DNA of 64,000 nucleotides from Streptomyces genisteinicus (GCF_014489615.1 NZ_CP060825.1:7300001-7364000), one strand, 5' to 3'. Positions 27,068 through 35,743 are shown, counted from the first letter of the stretch. A program made the numbers and translations. Notes: generated by a model not told the origin, from the letters alone.

Positions 27068-28016
27068 CGTGATGACTCCGTTCGTCGGGGCCGCCCGACG
27101 CTACCGTGCCCCGATCCGCGTCGGCACCGCGGGGTGCCCCGCCGCGGCTCATCGCCACGCCGACGAGCACCACGCCCATCCCCGCCACCACCCGCGTCCC
27201 CACTTCTTCGCCCAGCACCACGGCGCCGAGCGCCACCGAGACCACGGGCAGCAGATAGCCGACCGCGGCGGTCGTCGTCGGCCCCTCGTCGGCGATCAGC
27301 CGGTTGGTCAGCGCGAAGGTGAACCCGGTGGCCAGCACCCCCAGCGCGACCACGGCGATTACCCCCGGCATCTCCACCGGGCCCCAGGAACCCGTGCCCT
27401 GCCCGGTGAGCGGGACGGCGAAGGCCCCGTAGCCCGTCGCCGTCACCAGCTGCGCGGCCGACAGCGCGAGCGGGTCGCCGCCCCGCCCCGAGAGCCTCCG
27501 CGCCATGTACGCGAAGGCCACGGCGTACGCGAGGGCCGCGCCCAGTATCGCGAACGCGCCCGGCCCGAGGTGTCCGCCGCCGCTCCAGGGCGCGAAGATC
27601 AGCAGCACACCGGCGAAGCCCAGGAGCAGACCGGCCACCCGCACCGGCCGGATGCCGCGTTCCGCCCCGGTGGCCAGGCCGATCAGCAGCGACCACAGCG
27701 GCGTGGTCGCGTTCAGCACTCCGGCCGTGCCGGAGTCGACCGACTGCTGACCGATGCCGAACAGGACGAAGGGCAGGGCGTTGCAGAAGAACGCCGCCAC
27801 CAGCAGCCGCCGCCAGGTGACCGCGTCCGACGGCAGCCGCCGCCCCGTCAGTGCGCAGAGCGCCACCAGCACCAGCGAGCCGAGCGCGCAGCGAGTGAAG
27901 GCGATGAGACCCGGCGACAGGCCGCCCTCCAGGGCGAGTTCGGTCCACAGGAACGCCGAGCCCCAGAGCAGGGCCAGCAACCCCATCCGCACCACCGTGC
28001 CACGACCGCGAGCCAC
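26832..28016 (-). CDS. EamA/DMT-family transporter
   Basis: 394 aa from GTG 28016, chosen for GGAGGGA 8 nt upstream. Two EamA repeats with ten membrane segments: WGSAFLWTELALEGGLSPGL at the start and ADEGPTTTAAVGYLLPVVSV in the second repeat. Probable metabolite or amino-acid exporter. The transport part ends near MSRGGAPRG (about 27130); the remaining ~100 residues are Arg-rich and lie out of frame inside the SRPBCC gene, a 236-bp same-strand overlap best explained by loss of the original stop. Divergent from a LysR gene 97 bp away, its likely regulator. Confidence 0.85.
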   Translation of the reverse strand: MARGRGTVVRMGLLALLWGSAFLWTELALEGGLSPGLIAFTRCALGSLVLVALCALTGRRLPSDAVTWRRLLVAAFFCNALPFVLFGIGQQSVDSGTAGVLNATTPLWSLLIGLATGAERGIRPVRVAGLLLGFAGVLLIFAPWSGGGHLGPGAFAILGAALAYAVAFAYMARRLSGRGGDPLALSAAQLVTATGYGAFAVPLTGQGTGSWGPVEMPGVIAVVALGVLATGFTFALTNRLIADEGPTTTAAVGYLLPVVSVALGAVVLGEEVGTRVVAGMGVVLVGVAMSRGGAPRGADADRGTVASGGPDERSHHDATDLHRLGQRRDRRVPLGRLRAGERSDADGPLEPREPRRRGARRRGRDAGGDGLRRPQHPGAAVVDDALHGDRGRSR

Positions 28017-28113
28017 GTCCGTCTCCCTCCACCGCGCCGAGGAGACCACCGTGCACCCGCCTCCCGCTGTAGCACCAGTGAAGGGATCTGGACAGACCGT
28101 TAACCTGTGCTAC

Positions 28114-29034
28114 ATGCTTGATGTGCGCAGGATGCGGATGCTCGAAGCCGTGGTGACCTCGGGGTCGGTGACGGCGGCCGCCGCCGAGCTCGGCTACACG
28201 CCCTCAGCGGTCAGCCAGCAGATCGGGGCGCTCGAGAAGGAGACGGGCACGGAGCTGCTGGAGCGGTTCGGCCGGCAGGTGCGCCCCACCGCCGCGGGGC
28301 GGCTGCTCACCGAGCACTCCGCCGCGATCGGCCGGAGGATCGCCGAGGCCGAGACCGCGCTGGCCGATCTCAGGGCCGGACGCACCGGCAGCCTTTCCCT
28401 CCGCTACTTCGCCACCGCGGGGGCCGGTCTGGTCGCCCCCGCGGTCGCCGCCTTCCGCCGGGTGCACCCCGGCGTGCGCCTCGACCTGGCCCTCTCGGAT
28501 CCACAGGACCCGCGGGGCGCCGTCCGGCGGGGTGAGGCGGACATCGCCCTGGTGGTGCCGCTCCGCGGGGAGCCCGGAGCCGACGGACTGCTGGTGGCGG
28601 AGCGACTGGCCGAGGACCCGTACCGCGTGGTGCTCCCGAAGGGCCATCCGCTCGCGGTGAAGAGGGTCGTCGACCTGGGCCTGCTCGCCGCCGAGCCGTG
28701 GGTCGGCACCGAATGGCCGCCGGGGCCCTGCCTGGAGCTGGTGACCGACGCCTGTGCGGCGGCGGGCTTCGTCCCCGGCTTCGCCGTGCGCAGCGAGGAC
28801 CACGCCACCGCGCTGGGGTTCGTCGCCGCCGGGCTCGGGGTCGCCCTGATGCCGCTGCTCGGCATCGGCGGTGGTCACCCCGGGGTCGTCGTGCGCAAGG
28901 TCCGGGGCCCGCAGCCGGTGCGCGGCATCGAGGCCGTCAGGCGGAGTACGCAGCGGGAGGGTCCGGCACTGCGGGCCCTGCTCGGCGCCCTGCGCCGGGC
29001 GGCCCGGGGCGAGGCGGCGCCGGGCGGCCGGTGA
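28114..29034 (+). CDS. LysR-family regulator, divergent from the EamA exporter
   Basis: 306 aa from ATG 28114. HTH in GSVTAAAAELGYTPSAVSQQ, then LysR substrate domain (GSLSLRYFATAGAGLVAPAV, GLGVALMPLLG). No RBS precedes the ATG while TAACCT lies 11 bp upstream, so a leaderless or near-leaderless transcript is possible. The divergent LysR-exporter layout suggests autoregulation and control of the EamA gene. Confidence 0.9.
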   Translation: MLDVRRMRMLEAVVTSGSVTAAAAELGYTPSAVSQQIGALEKETGTELLERFGRQVRPTAAGRLLTEHSAAIGRRIAEAETALADLRAGRTGSLSLRYFATAGAGLVAPAVAAFRRVHPGVRLDLALSDPQDPRGAVRRGEADIALVVPLRGEPGADGLLVAERLAEDPYRVVLPKGHPLAVKRVVDLGLLAAEPWVGTEWPPGPCLELVTDACAAAGFVPGFAVRSEDHATALGFVAAGLGVALMPLLGIGGGHPGVVVRKVRGPQPVRGIEAVRRSTQREGPALRALLGALRRAARGEAAPGGR

Positions 29035-29064
29035 CACCCGGCCGGGACGCGGGCCCACGGGCAA

Positions 29065-29100
29065 CGGGGCACGGTCCGGACCGCGCCGGACCGTGCCCCG
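29065..29100. terminator. 15-bp perfect hairpin between convergent genes
   Basis: 29065-29079 pairs perfectly with 29086-29100 around a 6-nt loop; it separates the LysR gene (+) from GH16 (-). Confidence 0.85.
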
Positions 29101-29184
29101 GTCACGGGTGCCCCGCCCGACCGGGGCGCCCGTGGTCCGGTGTCCGGGGCGCCGTGCGGCGCCCCGGAGCGGGGTGGCGGAGGG

Positions 29185-30465
29185 TCAGCGGGTGACCGTC
29201 CACTTCTGGTTGGCGGTGCCGGCGCAGGTCCAGATCTGGAGCCGGGTGCCGTTGGCGGAGCTGTTCCCGGTCGCGTCCAGGCACTTGTTCGCCTGCGGGT
29301 TCACGATGTCGCGCGCGGCGTTGGCGACCCATCGCTGGGCCGCGGTGCCGTTGCAGGTCCACAGCTGCACGGGTGTCCCGTCCGCGGTGCCGCCCGAGGC
29401 GACGTCGAGGCACTTGCCCAGCGCGCGGATGGTGCCGTCGGCGCCCACGGTCCACCGCTGCGCGGCGTTGCCGTTGCAGTCGGTGATCTGTATCGGGGTG
29501 CCGTCGGCGGTGTTCGCGGCGGCGACGTCCACGCACTTGCCGCCGATGCCCGTGATCTGCCCGCCCGGGACCGGGGTGTCGCCGGTGGTGACCCGCACGT
29601 GGTCGACCACCAGTTGCTGCGGGAAGACGGTGCTGCCGTCGGGGTCGCCCGGCCAGTAGCCGCCCACTGCCAGGTTGAGGATCAGGAAGAACGGCTTGTC
29701 GAACACCCACTGGCGGCCGCCGAGGTCGGCGGGGGTGCGGCGCTGGTAGACGGTGCCGTCCACCGACCAGGTCACCTCGTTCGGGGACCAGTCGACGGCG
29801 AAGGTGTGGAAGGCGTCCGCGAACCTCTGTCCGCCCGGCAGGGTGTAGCCCGCGCCGATGCCGCCGGAGCCGGAGTACCCGGGACCGTGCAGGGTGCCGT
29901 GGACGGTGGAGGGCTCGAAGCCGACGTTCTCCATGATGTCGATCTCGCCCGAGGCGGGCCATCCGACCTGGCCGATGTCGTTGCCGAGCATCCAGAAGGC
30001 AGGCCACATGCCCTGTCCGCGCGGCACCTTCATGCGCGCCTCGACGTGCCCGTACGTGGTGGTGAACCTGCCGGCGGTGTTGAGACGGGCCGAGGTGTAC
30101 TCGCACCGGCCGTACCAGCACTGGTAGTTGCCCGGGTTCTCGCGGCGGGCCGTGATGACCAGATGGCCCTGTCCGTCGAGCGCCGCGTTGCTGTTGCCCG
30201 CCGTGTAGTACTGCCGTTCGTGGTTGTTGACGTTGTCGCCGGTCTCGGTCTGCCACTTGCCGGAGTCGGCGGCGGCGCCGGCAGGTCCGTTGAAGTCGTC
30301 GGAGAAGGTCACCGCGGCGGCCGCCGCGGCCGGCCGGGGCGCCGGTGCGGCGCCGGCGCCGGACGCGGGGGCGCCGAGCAGGCCGCCGGCCAGGGCGGCG
30401 GCGAGCGCCAGGACGGCCAGCGGACGGCCGGGCAGCCGTCGGCGGAGGGAGCGGGGGGAGTCCAT
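29185..30465 (-). CDS. Secreted GH16 endo-beta-glucanase with ricin-type lectin domain
   Basis: 426 aa; GGAAGGGAG precedes ATG 30465. Signal peptide of about 40 residues (RRRLPGRPLAVLALAAALAG). GH16 jelly-roll catalytic domain with the ExDxxE signature GEIDIMEN (nucleophile E174, acid/base E179), suited to laminarin/beta-1,3-glucan hydrolysis. After a short linker a ricin B lectin domain with three QxW repeats (AAQRWTVGADG, AAQRWVANAA, NQKWTVTR) should bind the polysaccharide. Upstream are a palindromic element and a DasR-like site. Exported to the medium. Confidence 0.93.
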   Translation of the reverse strand: MDSPRSLRRRLPGRPLAVLALAAALAGGLLGAPASGAGAAPAPRPAAAAAAVTFSDDFNGPAGAAADSGKWQTETGDNVNNHERQYYTAGNSNAALDGQGHLVITARRENPGNYQCWYGRCEYTSARLNTAGRFTTTYGHVEARMKVPRGQGMWPAFWMLGNDIGQVGWPASGEIDIMENVGFEPSTVHGTLHGPGYSGSGGIGAGYTLPGGQRFADAFHTFAVDWSPNEVTWSVDGTVYQRRTPADLGGRQWVFDKPFFLILNLAVGGYWPGDPDGSTVFPQQLVVDHVRVTTGDTPVPGGQITGIGGKCVDVAAANTADGTPIQITDCNGNAAQRWTVGADGTIRALGKCLDVASGGTADGTPVQLWTCNGTAAQRWVANAARDIVNPQANKCLDATGNSSANGTRLQIWTCAGTANQKWTVTR

Positions 30466-30500
30466 GACTCTCCCTTCCGGTACGTGGGGATGGAAGGGGC

Positions 30501-30517
30501 TGTCGTGCATATGACAG
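30501..30517 (-). promoter_or_regulatory. Promoter-proximal motif shared with the DUF4360 gene
   Basis: TGTCGTGCATATGACAG, 36-52 bp upstream of the GH16 start. 13 of 17 bases agree with TATCATGCACATGTCAG at 34788-34804 upstream of another secreted-protein gene on the same strand. Partly palindromic (CTGTC...GACAG). Confidence 0.45.
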
Positions 30518-30595
30518 GACGACGAGGGGGCTCGCCCTGGGGGACGGGCTTGCCACGGCATTGATTCAAGAAGTGAAATAAGGGGGTGTCAAGGG

Positions 30596-30611
30596 CTTGG
30601 TCCAGACCGGT
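30596..30611. promoter_or_regulatory. DasR-like (dre) site
   Basis: CTTGGTCCAGACCGGT matches 11 of 14 defined positions of the dre consensus (A-TGGTCTAGACCA-T) bound by the GlcNAc-responsive repressor DasR. About 130-145 bp upstream of the GH16 start. Confidence 0.35.
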
Positions 30612-30642
30612 CCCGCGTGGCGCGCGAACGCGCCACGCGGGA
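30611..30642 (-). terminator. 14-bp perfect hairpin after secDF
   Basis: 30611-30624 pairs perfectly with 30629-30642 around a CGAA tetraloop, just downstream of the SecDF stop. Confidence 0.85.
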
Positions 30643-30665
30643 AGCGGCCCCGGGCCGCCGGACGA

Positions 30666-33011
30666 TCAGACCACGGCCCCGCTGCGGTCGCCCGCCCGTG
30701 AACGCCCGCCCCTGCCCGCCCCGTTGCCGCTCCGCGAGGCGGCTGCGGGCCGCCGCCCGTCCGGGAACCGGTTCTGGAGCAGCACGGCCACCGGCATCGC
30801 CGTGAACACCGTCGAGGCCATGCCGACCACGACACCCGCCAGCAGCGCGACGGAGAAGTCCGTCAGCGAGTCCCCGCCGAGGAAGGCCAGCGCCACCAGC
30901 ACGAACAGCGCGCCCATACCGGTGTTGACGGTCCGCGGAAGGGTCTGCGCCACCGCCCGGTCCGCCAGTTCCGCCCAGCTCGCCGACGTTCCGGTGCGCC
31001 GCAGTTCGCGCAGCCGGTCCAGCACCACCACCGTGTCGTTGACCGAATAGCCGATCACCGTCAGCAGCGCCGCGAGGAACACGCTGTCGACCGGCTTGCC
31101 CAGCCAGGCGAACAGCCCGACCACCAGCAGCACGTCCTGCACCATCGCCACCACCGCGGCCGCCGCGAACGTCCACCGGAACCGGAGCGAGAGGTAGAGC
31201 AGCTGCGCCGCCACCGCCAGGGCGAGCGCGATCAGCGCGTAGGTGCGCAACTCGTCGCCGAGGCTGGGGCCGACGAGGTCGTCGCGTTCCACCGACACCT
31301 CTCCCACCGCCCCGGTCAGCGCTTCGCGGATGCGGTCCTGCTCGTCGTCGCCGGTCTCCTTGGTGCGCACGGAGACGCCCTCGTCGCCGGTCGTCTGCAC
31401 CACCGCCTGCGGGAATCCCGCCCCGACCACGGCCTCCCGCGCGGCGTCCGCGTCCACCTGCCGCTCGGCGGCGTACTGGACCACCCGCCCGCCGGTGAAC
31501 TCGACCCCGAAGTCGAGTCCGCGCGCACCCACGCCGCCCAGCGCGAGCATCAGCAGCGCGGCGCAGGCGCCCAGCCAGCGACGCCGGTGACGCATCAGCC
31601 GGGGCGGCCGGCGCGTCAGCCGTGCCCGCAGCCGGCCCACCGTCGCCATCCCGGTGACCGCGGGCCGCCGGACGACGGCACTCCTGCGCACCGCCCACTC
31701 CGCCAGCAGGCGGGTGATCACCATGGCCGACACCATCGACGCCAGCACACCGATGACGAGGGTCACGCCGAAGCCCTTGACCGGCCCCGTCGCGAAGACG
31801 AACAGCAGGACCGCCGCGAGCAGCGTCGTCACATTGGAGTCCGCCACCGCGCTCCACGCCTTGGCGAACCCGGTGCGCAGGGGCCCGCGCAGATCGCGTG
31901 TCCTGCCCCGGCTCCCGGCCCCGGGCCTGGTGTACTCCTCCCGGGCCCGCTCGAACACCAGCACATTGGCGTCCACGGCGATGCCGACGGCCAGCACGAA
32001 CCCCGCGAGACCGGGCAGGGTCAGCGTGGCCCCGAGCCCGACCACCGCGGCGTACGAGATCAGTCCGTACAGCGCGAGCGCGACGGTCGCCAGCAGACCC
32101 AGCAGGCGGTACACCGCGATGATGAAGACACCCGTGCACACCAGGCCGATCAGGGCGGCGGCCGCGCTGGCCCGGATCGCCTCCGCGCCGAGCGTCGGCC
32201 CGACGGTGCTCTGCTCGATCGCGGTCACCGGCACGGGCAGCGCGCCGCCCTTGACCAGTGCCGCGAGATCGCGCGCCTCGTCCGCCGAGAACCCGCCGGT
32301 GATCTGCGCGGAACCGCCGGAGATCCCCGCCCCGCAGGGCACCGAGGCCTCCATCCCCGGCGCGGACAGGATCCGGTCGTCGAGCACGATGGCCACCCGG
32401 CGGCCCGGGTCCGCGGGCGGGGCGCACGCCGCCTCCCCGGTGAGCCGTGCCCAGGTGTCACCGGCCGTGCCGCGGAAGGACAGGTCGACGGTCCAGCCGC
32501 GGCCCGACTGGGTGTCCAGCACGGCCTCCGCGTCGTCCACGCCGTCGCCGGTCAGGGCGGGCGGTCCGAGCCGCAGCCCGCTTCCGGGCGCGCCGGGATC
32601 GGCCAGGACGCGCGACCCGTCCGCCGCCGGCGCCCCGGCGTCCGAGGGGTCGGCGGTCCCGGTGACGGGGTGGAAGGTCAGCTGGGCGGTGCGGCCGATG
32701 ACCTCGGCCGCCTTGCGGGGGTCCTGCACCCCCGGGAGCTCGACGATGATGCGCCGCTCCCCGGAGCGGGCGAGCGACGGCTCGGCGACGCCGAGGCCGT
32801 CCACGCGCTTGCGCAGCACCTCCAGGGCGCGGTCGGTGGCCGCGGCGTCGGCGCGGACGGTGGGCGAGTCCCGGGTCTCGAGCACGATACGGGTCCCGCC
32901 GCGCAGATCGAGTCCGAGCCGGGCGGGTGTGGTCAGGGCGACGTACAGGGAGACGCCGACGACGGCGAGCGCGACGAGCGCGCGCCAGTACGTGGAACGG
33001 CGAGATGACAT
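30666..33011 (-). CDS. secDF: SecDF fusion protein (protein translocase accessory subunit)
   Basis: 781 aa; GGAG before ATG 33011. N-terminal SecD half: first membrane helix, LGLDLRGGTRIVLET, the periplasmic P1 domain with VDGLGVAEPSLARSGERRI, and GFVLAVGIAVDANVLVFER in the membrane core. C-terminal SecF half begins near residue 490 with LDFGVEFTGGRVVQY and carries IGYSVNDTVVVLDRLRE. Two times six membrane helices expected. It uses the proton gradient to pull exported proteins out of the Sec channel. Streptomyces normally has separate secD and secF beside ruvC; this isolated fusion is likely an extra copy, here flanked by genes for exported proteins. Confidence 0.92.
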   Translation of the reverse strand: MSSRRSTYWRALVALAVVGVSLYVALTTPARLGLDLRGGTRIVLETRDSPTVRADAAATDRALEVLRKRVDGLGVAEPSLARSGERRIIVELPGVQDPRKAAEVIGRTAQLTFHPVTGTADPSDAGAPAADGSRVLADPGAPGSGLRLGPPALTGDGVDDAEAVLDTQSGRGWTVDLSFRGTAGDTWARLTGEAACAPPADPGRRVAIVLDDRILSAPGMEASVPCGAGISGGSAQITGGFSADEARDLAALVKGGALPVPVTAIEQSTVGPTLGAEAIRASAAAALIGLVCTGVFIIAVYRLLGLLATVALALYGLISYAAVVGLGATLTLPGLAGFVLAVGIAVDANVLVFERAREEYTRPGAGSRGRTRDLRGPLRTGFAKAWSAVADSNVTTLLAAVLLFVFATGPVKGFGVTLVIGVLASMVSAMVITRLLAEWAVRRSAVVRRPAVTGMATVGRLRARLTRRPPRLMRHRRRWLGACAALLMLALGGVGARGLDFGVEFTGGRVVQYAAERQVDADAAREAVVGAGFPQAVVQTTGDEGVSVRTKETGDDEQDRIREALTGAVGEVSVERDDLVGPSLGDELRTYALIALALAVAAQLLYLSLRFRWTFAAAAVVAMVQDVLLVVGLFAWLGKPVDSVFLAALLTVIGYSVNDTVVVLDRLRELRRTGTSASWAELADRAVAQTLPRTVNTGMGALFVLVALAFLGGDSLTDFSVALLAGVVVGMASTVFTAMPVAVLLQNRFPDGRRPAAASRSGNGAGRGGRSRAGDRSGAVV

Positions 33012-33198
33012 GGGGTTACTCCACGGGCGGTCCGCGGGAGGCGCCGTCCGCGCACCGGCGGACGCCGCACCCGGGGACGGGCGGACGCGAGGGGAAGGCG
33101 CACCCGCCGGGCGCCGGCACGGGTGGCCGGCGCGCGTGGGCCGTGGCCGCCGGTCCGCGGGCATGCCGCGGCTCCCGGCACGGCGGGCGCGTGGAACG

Positions 33199-33699
33199 TC
33201 AGCTGTGCCGGGTGGCGGGAGGACCCCGTGTGTGGCGCGGGTCGTACGCGTCCCCGGGCGGCGCGCGCTCCTGGCGGGGGCCGCAGGCGGCGGTGCCCCG
33301 CAGGTGCGCGGGGCGGTCCGTGCCCGAGCCGCTCGCCACGGCGGGCGGGGCGCCGGGCAGCCGCACGGTGTGCTCGGCGGCGGCGGTCTGCTGCACGGCG
33401 GTGTCGGCGGCCGAGCGGGACGGCGCGCGCACCAGGGTGCGCTGCTCGGCGCCCCGTGGGGCGGCGGTGGCCGCGGGTGACGGCGTCCCGGTCGTCGCGT
33501 GGGCGGCCGCGATGCTGTGCGGGCCGGTGGCCGCGGGGGACGGCGCGCCGGGGAGGGCGGAGAGGGAGGCGGCGGCGGGGTGTCCGGGAACGGCCGGGGA
33601 GGCCGGTGACGTACCGAGCAGGACCAGGAAGACGGCCCACACGCCGAGGAGGACGGAGGGCATGGCCGCTGCCGTCGTCTGGCGCACACGCCGCTTCAC
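33199..33699 (-). CDS. Putative secreted or anchored Ala/Pro-rich protein
   Basis: 166 aa from GTG 33699 with a G-rich RBS. KRRVRQTTAAAMPSVLLGVWAVFLVLLG is a signal or anchor; the rest is low-complexity Ala/Pro/Thr/Gly and Arg-rich at the end. No domain recognised. Composition makes it hard to exclude a spurious frame, but the hydrophobic segment and start context favour a gene. It precedes secDF on the same strand. Confidence 0.5.
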   Translation of the reverse strand: MKRRVRQTTAAAMPSVLLGVWAVFLVLLGTSPASPAVPGHPAAASLSALPGAPSPAATGPHSIAAAHATTGTPSPAATAAPRGAEQRTLVRAPSRSAADTAVQQTAAAEHTVRLPGAPPAVASGSGTDRPAHLRGTAACGPRQERAPPGDAYDPRHTRGPPATRHS

Positions 33700-33889
33700 G
33701 AGCGCCCCCCGTCCGGGTCCGTCCGCGGCACACCCGCGGTCCCTCGCGCTCAGCGTAGGCGAAGCCGGCCGCCGCCCGGTCACCGCCCGTGCCGGCGGCC
33801 CCGAGGAGGCGCCGGGGTGCGCGGCACCCCGCACGCGTGCTTCCGGGCGCGCGGGCGACGGCGCCGGTGACCGAGCCGCACGCGCGGGG

Positions 33890-33922
33890 GCCCCGGCCGG
33901 GAGGGGGAGGCCCGGCCGGGGC
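33890..33922 (-). terminator. 12-bp hairpin after the DUF4360 gene
   Basis: GCCCCGGCCGGG (33890-33901) pairs with CCCGGCCGGGGC (33911-33922). Confidence 0.7.
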
Positions 33923-33940
33923 TGTCCGGAGACCGGAGGG

Positions 33941-34591
33941 TCAGCGCGCGGGGCACTCCTTCCAGGCCAGGTGGTAGATCGTGCTGATGTCGCCGTCGGT
34001 GGAGTCCATCGTCATGTAGCTCGTGGCCGCCGGGTCCGAGGTGCCGGCGGTGACGCGGAGCTCGGTGTTGATGTTGAAGTTCCGCTGCACACCGCACGGC
34101 GCCCAGACGAGCTGGGCCCAGTCGGTGTCGTCGGTGGCCTGCCAGTTGTCCTCGTAGGGCCCGCGGAACGTGTGGGTCCGGGACGCGGTGCTGGGCGAGC
34201 CCTGGAAGTAGTAGGAGGCCTTCTCCGTGCTGCTCGCGCCCGGCCGGAGGGAGGCGTAGCCGCGGTAGTCGGCGCTGGCGACGGCGTAGGTGAAGCCCTG
34301 CGGCACGTGCACCAGCAGGTTGAGCTGGCAGTTCCTGCGAGCCGCGGTCGGCGGGGCGCCGCCGCCGGTCTGTGCGAGGTATTCGCTGTACGTCACGGTG
34401 AACGCGGTGTTGTCCTCCGACACCGCGACGGCCGCGGTACCCAGCGGGCACCCGGATCCGTTCACGGTGGCGACGTCGATGACGATCTTGTCCGGCGGCG
34501 GGTCGACGATCGACGACCCGCCCGCCTGCGCGGGCAGTGCGGAGGTGAACAGCGCGGCTGTCGCCGCGCCCACCAGGAGCGGTGCTCTCAT
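33941..34591 (-). CDS. Secreted DUF4360 protein
   Basis: 216 aa. Signal peptide APLLVGAATAALFTSALPAQA. The mature protein starts with VDPPPDKIVIDVATVNGSGCPLGTAAVAVSEDNTAF in the DUF4360 pattern and has a second conserved cysteine in RRNCQLNLLVHVPQGF; TMDSTDGDISTIYHLAWKEC ends it. Beta-rich secreted protein of unknown role, found in many copies in Streptomyces. The upstream region carries the same motif as the GH16 promoter. Confidence 0.85.
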   Translation of the reverse strand: MRAPLLVGAATAALFTSALPAQAGGSSIVDPPPDKIVIDVATVNGSGCPLGTAAVAVSEDNTAFTVTYSEYLAQTGGGAPPTAARRNCQLNLLVHVPQGFTYAVASADYRGYASLRPGASSTEKASYYFQGSPSTASRTHTFRGPYEDNWQATDDTDWAQLVWAPCGVQRNFNINTELRVTAGTSDPAATSYMTMDSTDGDISTIYHLAWKECPAR

Positions 34592-34787
34592 GGTTCTCCG
34601 TCCATGGCTTCGGTGCCGGCGGCACGGCCCGCTGGGCCGGGCCTGCGGCTGGGGGGTGCGGCCGCCGCCGGGGCGGCGGCCGTCACGGACCGGCTGGGCC
34701 GGATCGCGTCGTGCTCTGCCGGGTGCTCACTCACCGGTCCCGTGGACCGGGCGGAGCGGAGGTCTGGCACGGCCGTGATGGTTGAAC

Positions 34788-34804
34788 TATCATGCACATG
34801 TCAG
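34788..34804 (-). promoter_or_regulatory. Motif shared with the GH16 promoter
   Basis: TATCATGCACATGTCAG; read on the minus strand it gives CTGACATGTGCATGATA, 197 bp upstream of the DUF4360 start. See 30501-30517. Confidence 0.4.
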
Positions 34805-35070
34805 ATCTCTCGCCTTGTCCCGCCTCGGCCGGAGGCGGGGAGTGGTCGAATGCTAGAGAGTCCCGGTGCGGCCGGGCTGTACGTCCCCCGGCCAATGACA
34901 CCCCGCCGCCGCGCCCGGAACTGGCCGGGACGGACGTTGCACACCCGGCGTTCCCCGCCCGGGGCCCGGCCGCGCGTGAGGTGAAGCCGCCCGGCCCGGC
35001 CGCCCTCCCGGCCCGGCGCTCCTCGGCGACCGCGGGCCCGATGCCCTGCTCACGCCGGGAACGCGGTCGG

Positions 35071-35089
35071 TTAGGCTGCCCTTGCCTGG
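35071..35089 (+). promoter_or_regulatory. Iron-box-like (DmdR/IdeR) site
   Basis: TTAGGCTGCCCTTGCCTGG keeps TTAGG-T, the central CT and CCT of the actinobacterial iron box (TTAGGTTAGGCTAACCTAA), about 10-11 of 19 positions. Upstream of the VTT gene. Confidence 0.3.
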
Positions 35090-35114
35090 TGGTCGAGGGC
35101 GGGCAGACCCGGAT

Positions 35115-35135
35115 GTCCCCGCCGCAAGCGGGGAC
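35115..35135 (+). promoter_or_regulatory. Leader hairpin
   Basis: GTCCCCGC-CGCAA-GCGGGGAC, a perfect 8-bp stem in the leader upstream of the small ORF and VTT gene; no U-tract follows, so it may be a structural element rather than a terminator. Confidence 0.4.
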
Positions 35136-35166
35136 CGGGGACGGAACGGGCAGAGGCAGGACGCAG

Positions 35167-35268
35167 ATGAGAGACGGTGACCGGCCCCGCGCACGGCGCG
35201 TGGCGCGCCCGCCGGTGACGGGGAGCGCGGGCCCCGGCGCGGCGTCCGGGAAGCGGCCCCGTGGATAA
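35167..35268 (+). CDS. Possible 33-aa leader ORF overlapping the VTT gene start
   Basis: ATG 35167 follows GAGGCAGGA. It encodes MRDGDRPRARRVARPPVTGS and ends at TAA 35266-35268, inside the first codons of the next gene, which would couple the two. Very basic, no family. Real translation is uncertain. Confidence 0.25.
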   Translation: MRDGDRPRARRVARPPVTGSAGPGAASGKRPRG

Positions 35269-35743
35269 GGTCGCCGTCACCGCCGGAGCGCTCTACGTCA
35301 TCGTGCTGCTCCGCGCCGGAGGGACGTTCGCCCTCGGCTGGCTCGCCGGTGCGGGCGCCCGGCGGAGCCGGTTCTCCGGACGCATCTCCTCGGCGAAGTT
35401 CCTCCGTGCCGAGCGGGCGATCCAGCGGTGGGGTGCGCCGGTCGTCGCCGTCTCCTTCCTGACCGTCGGCTTCCAGACCGCCGCCAACTTCCTGGCCGGC
35501 AGCATGCGCATGCCGCTGCCGCGCTACCTTCCCGCACTGTTCCTCGGCGGAGCGGCCTGGGCGCTGATCTACGCGACCGCCGGGCTCGGCGTGCTGGCGG
35601 TGCTCGGCCGGCTCTTCGCCGAGCGGACGGCCCTCGGGGTGTCCGCCGTGGCGGTCCTCCTCCTCGCGGTGTCCGCAGTGGTGCTGTACCGCAGACGGAG
35701 GGCGGCCGCGCCACCGCCCGGCACGGTGCCCGAGGAGGGCTGA
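35261..35743 (+). CDS. VTT/DedA-like membrane protein
   Basis: 160 aa from GTG 35261 (GGGAAG upstream). The core has the DedA/VTT pattern, with a re-entrant segment RFSGRISSAKFLRAERAIQRWGAP, VVAVSFLTVGFQTAANFLAG and PRYLPALFLGGAAWALIYATAGLG, then a last membrane helix. Shorter than full DedA proteins (about 200 aa). DedA proteins act in lipid scrambling and envelope homeostasis. Confidence 0.8.
   Translation: MDKVAVTAGALYVIVLLRAGGTFALGWLAGAGARRSRFSGRISSAKFLRAERAIQRWGAPVVAVSFLTVGFQTAANFLAGSMRMPLPRYLPALFLGGAAWALIYATAGLGVLAVLGRLFAERTALGVSAVAVLLLAVSAVVLYRRRRAAAPPPGTVPEEG

Larger units (their letters stand above)
34592..35166. other. Intergenic region with regulatory elements
   Basis: 575 bp without a convincing gene between the divergent DUF4360 and VTT genes. 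It contains the shared motif at 34788, an iron-box-like sequence at 35071 and a hairpin at 35115, listed separately. Confidence 0.5.

Noticed and set aside
34792..35268. 158-codon frame upstream of the VTT gene
   Set aside because: Pro/Arg/Gly-rich without RBS or domain; only its last 33 codons have a plausible start context.
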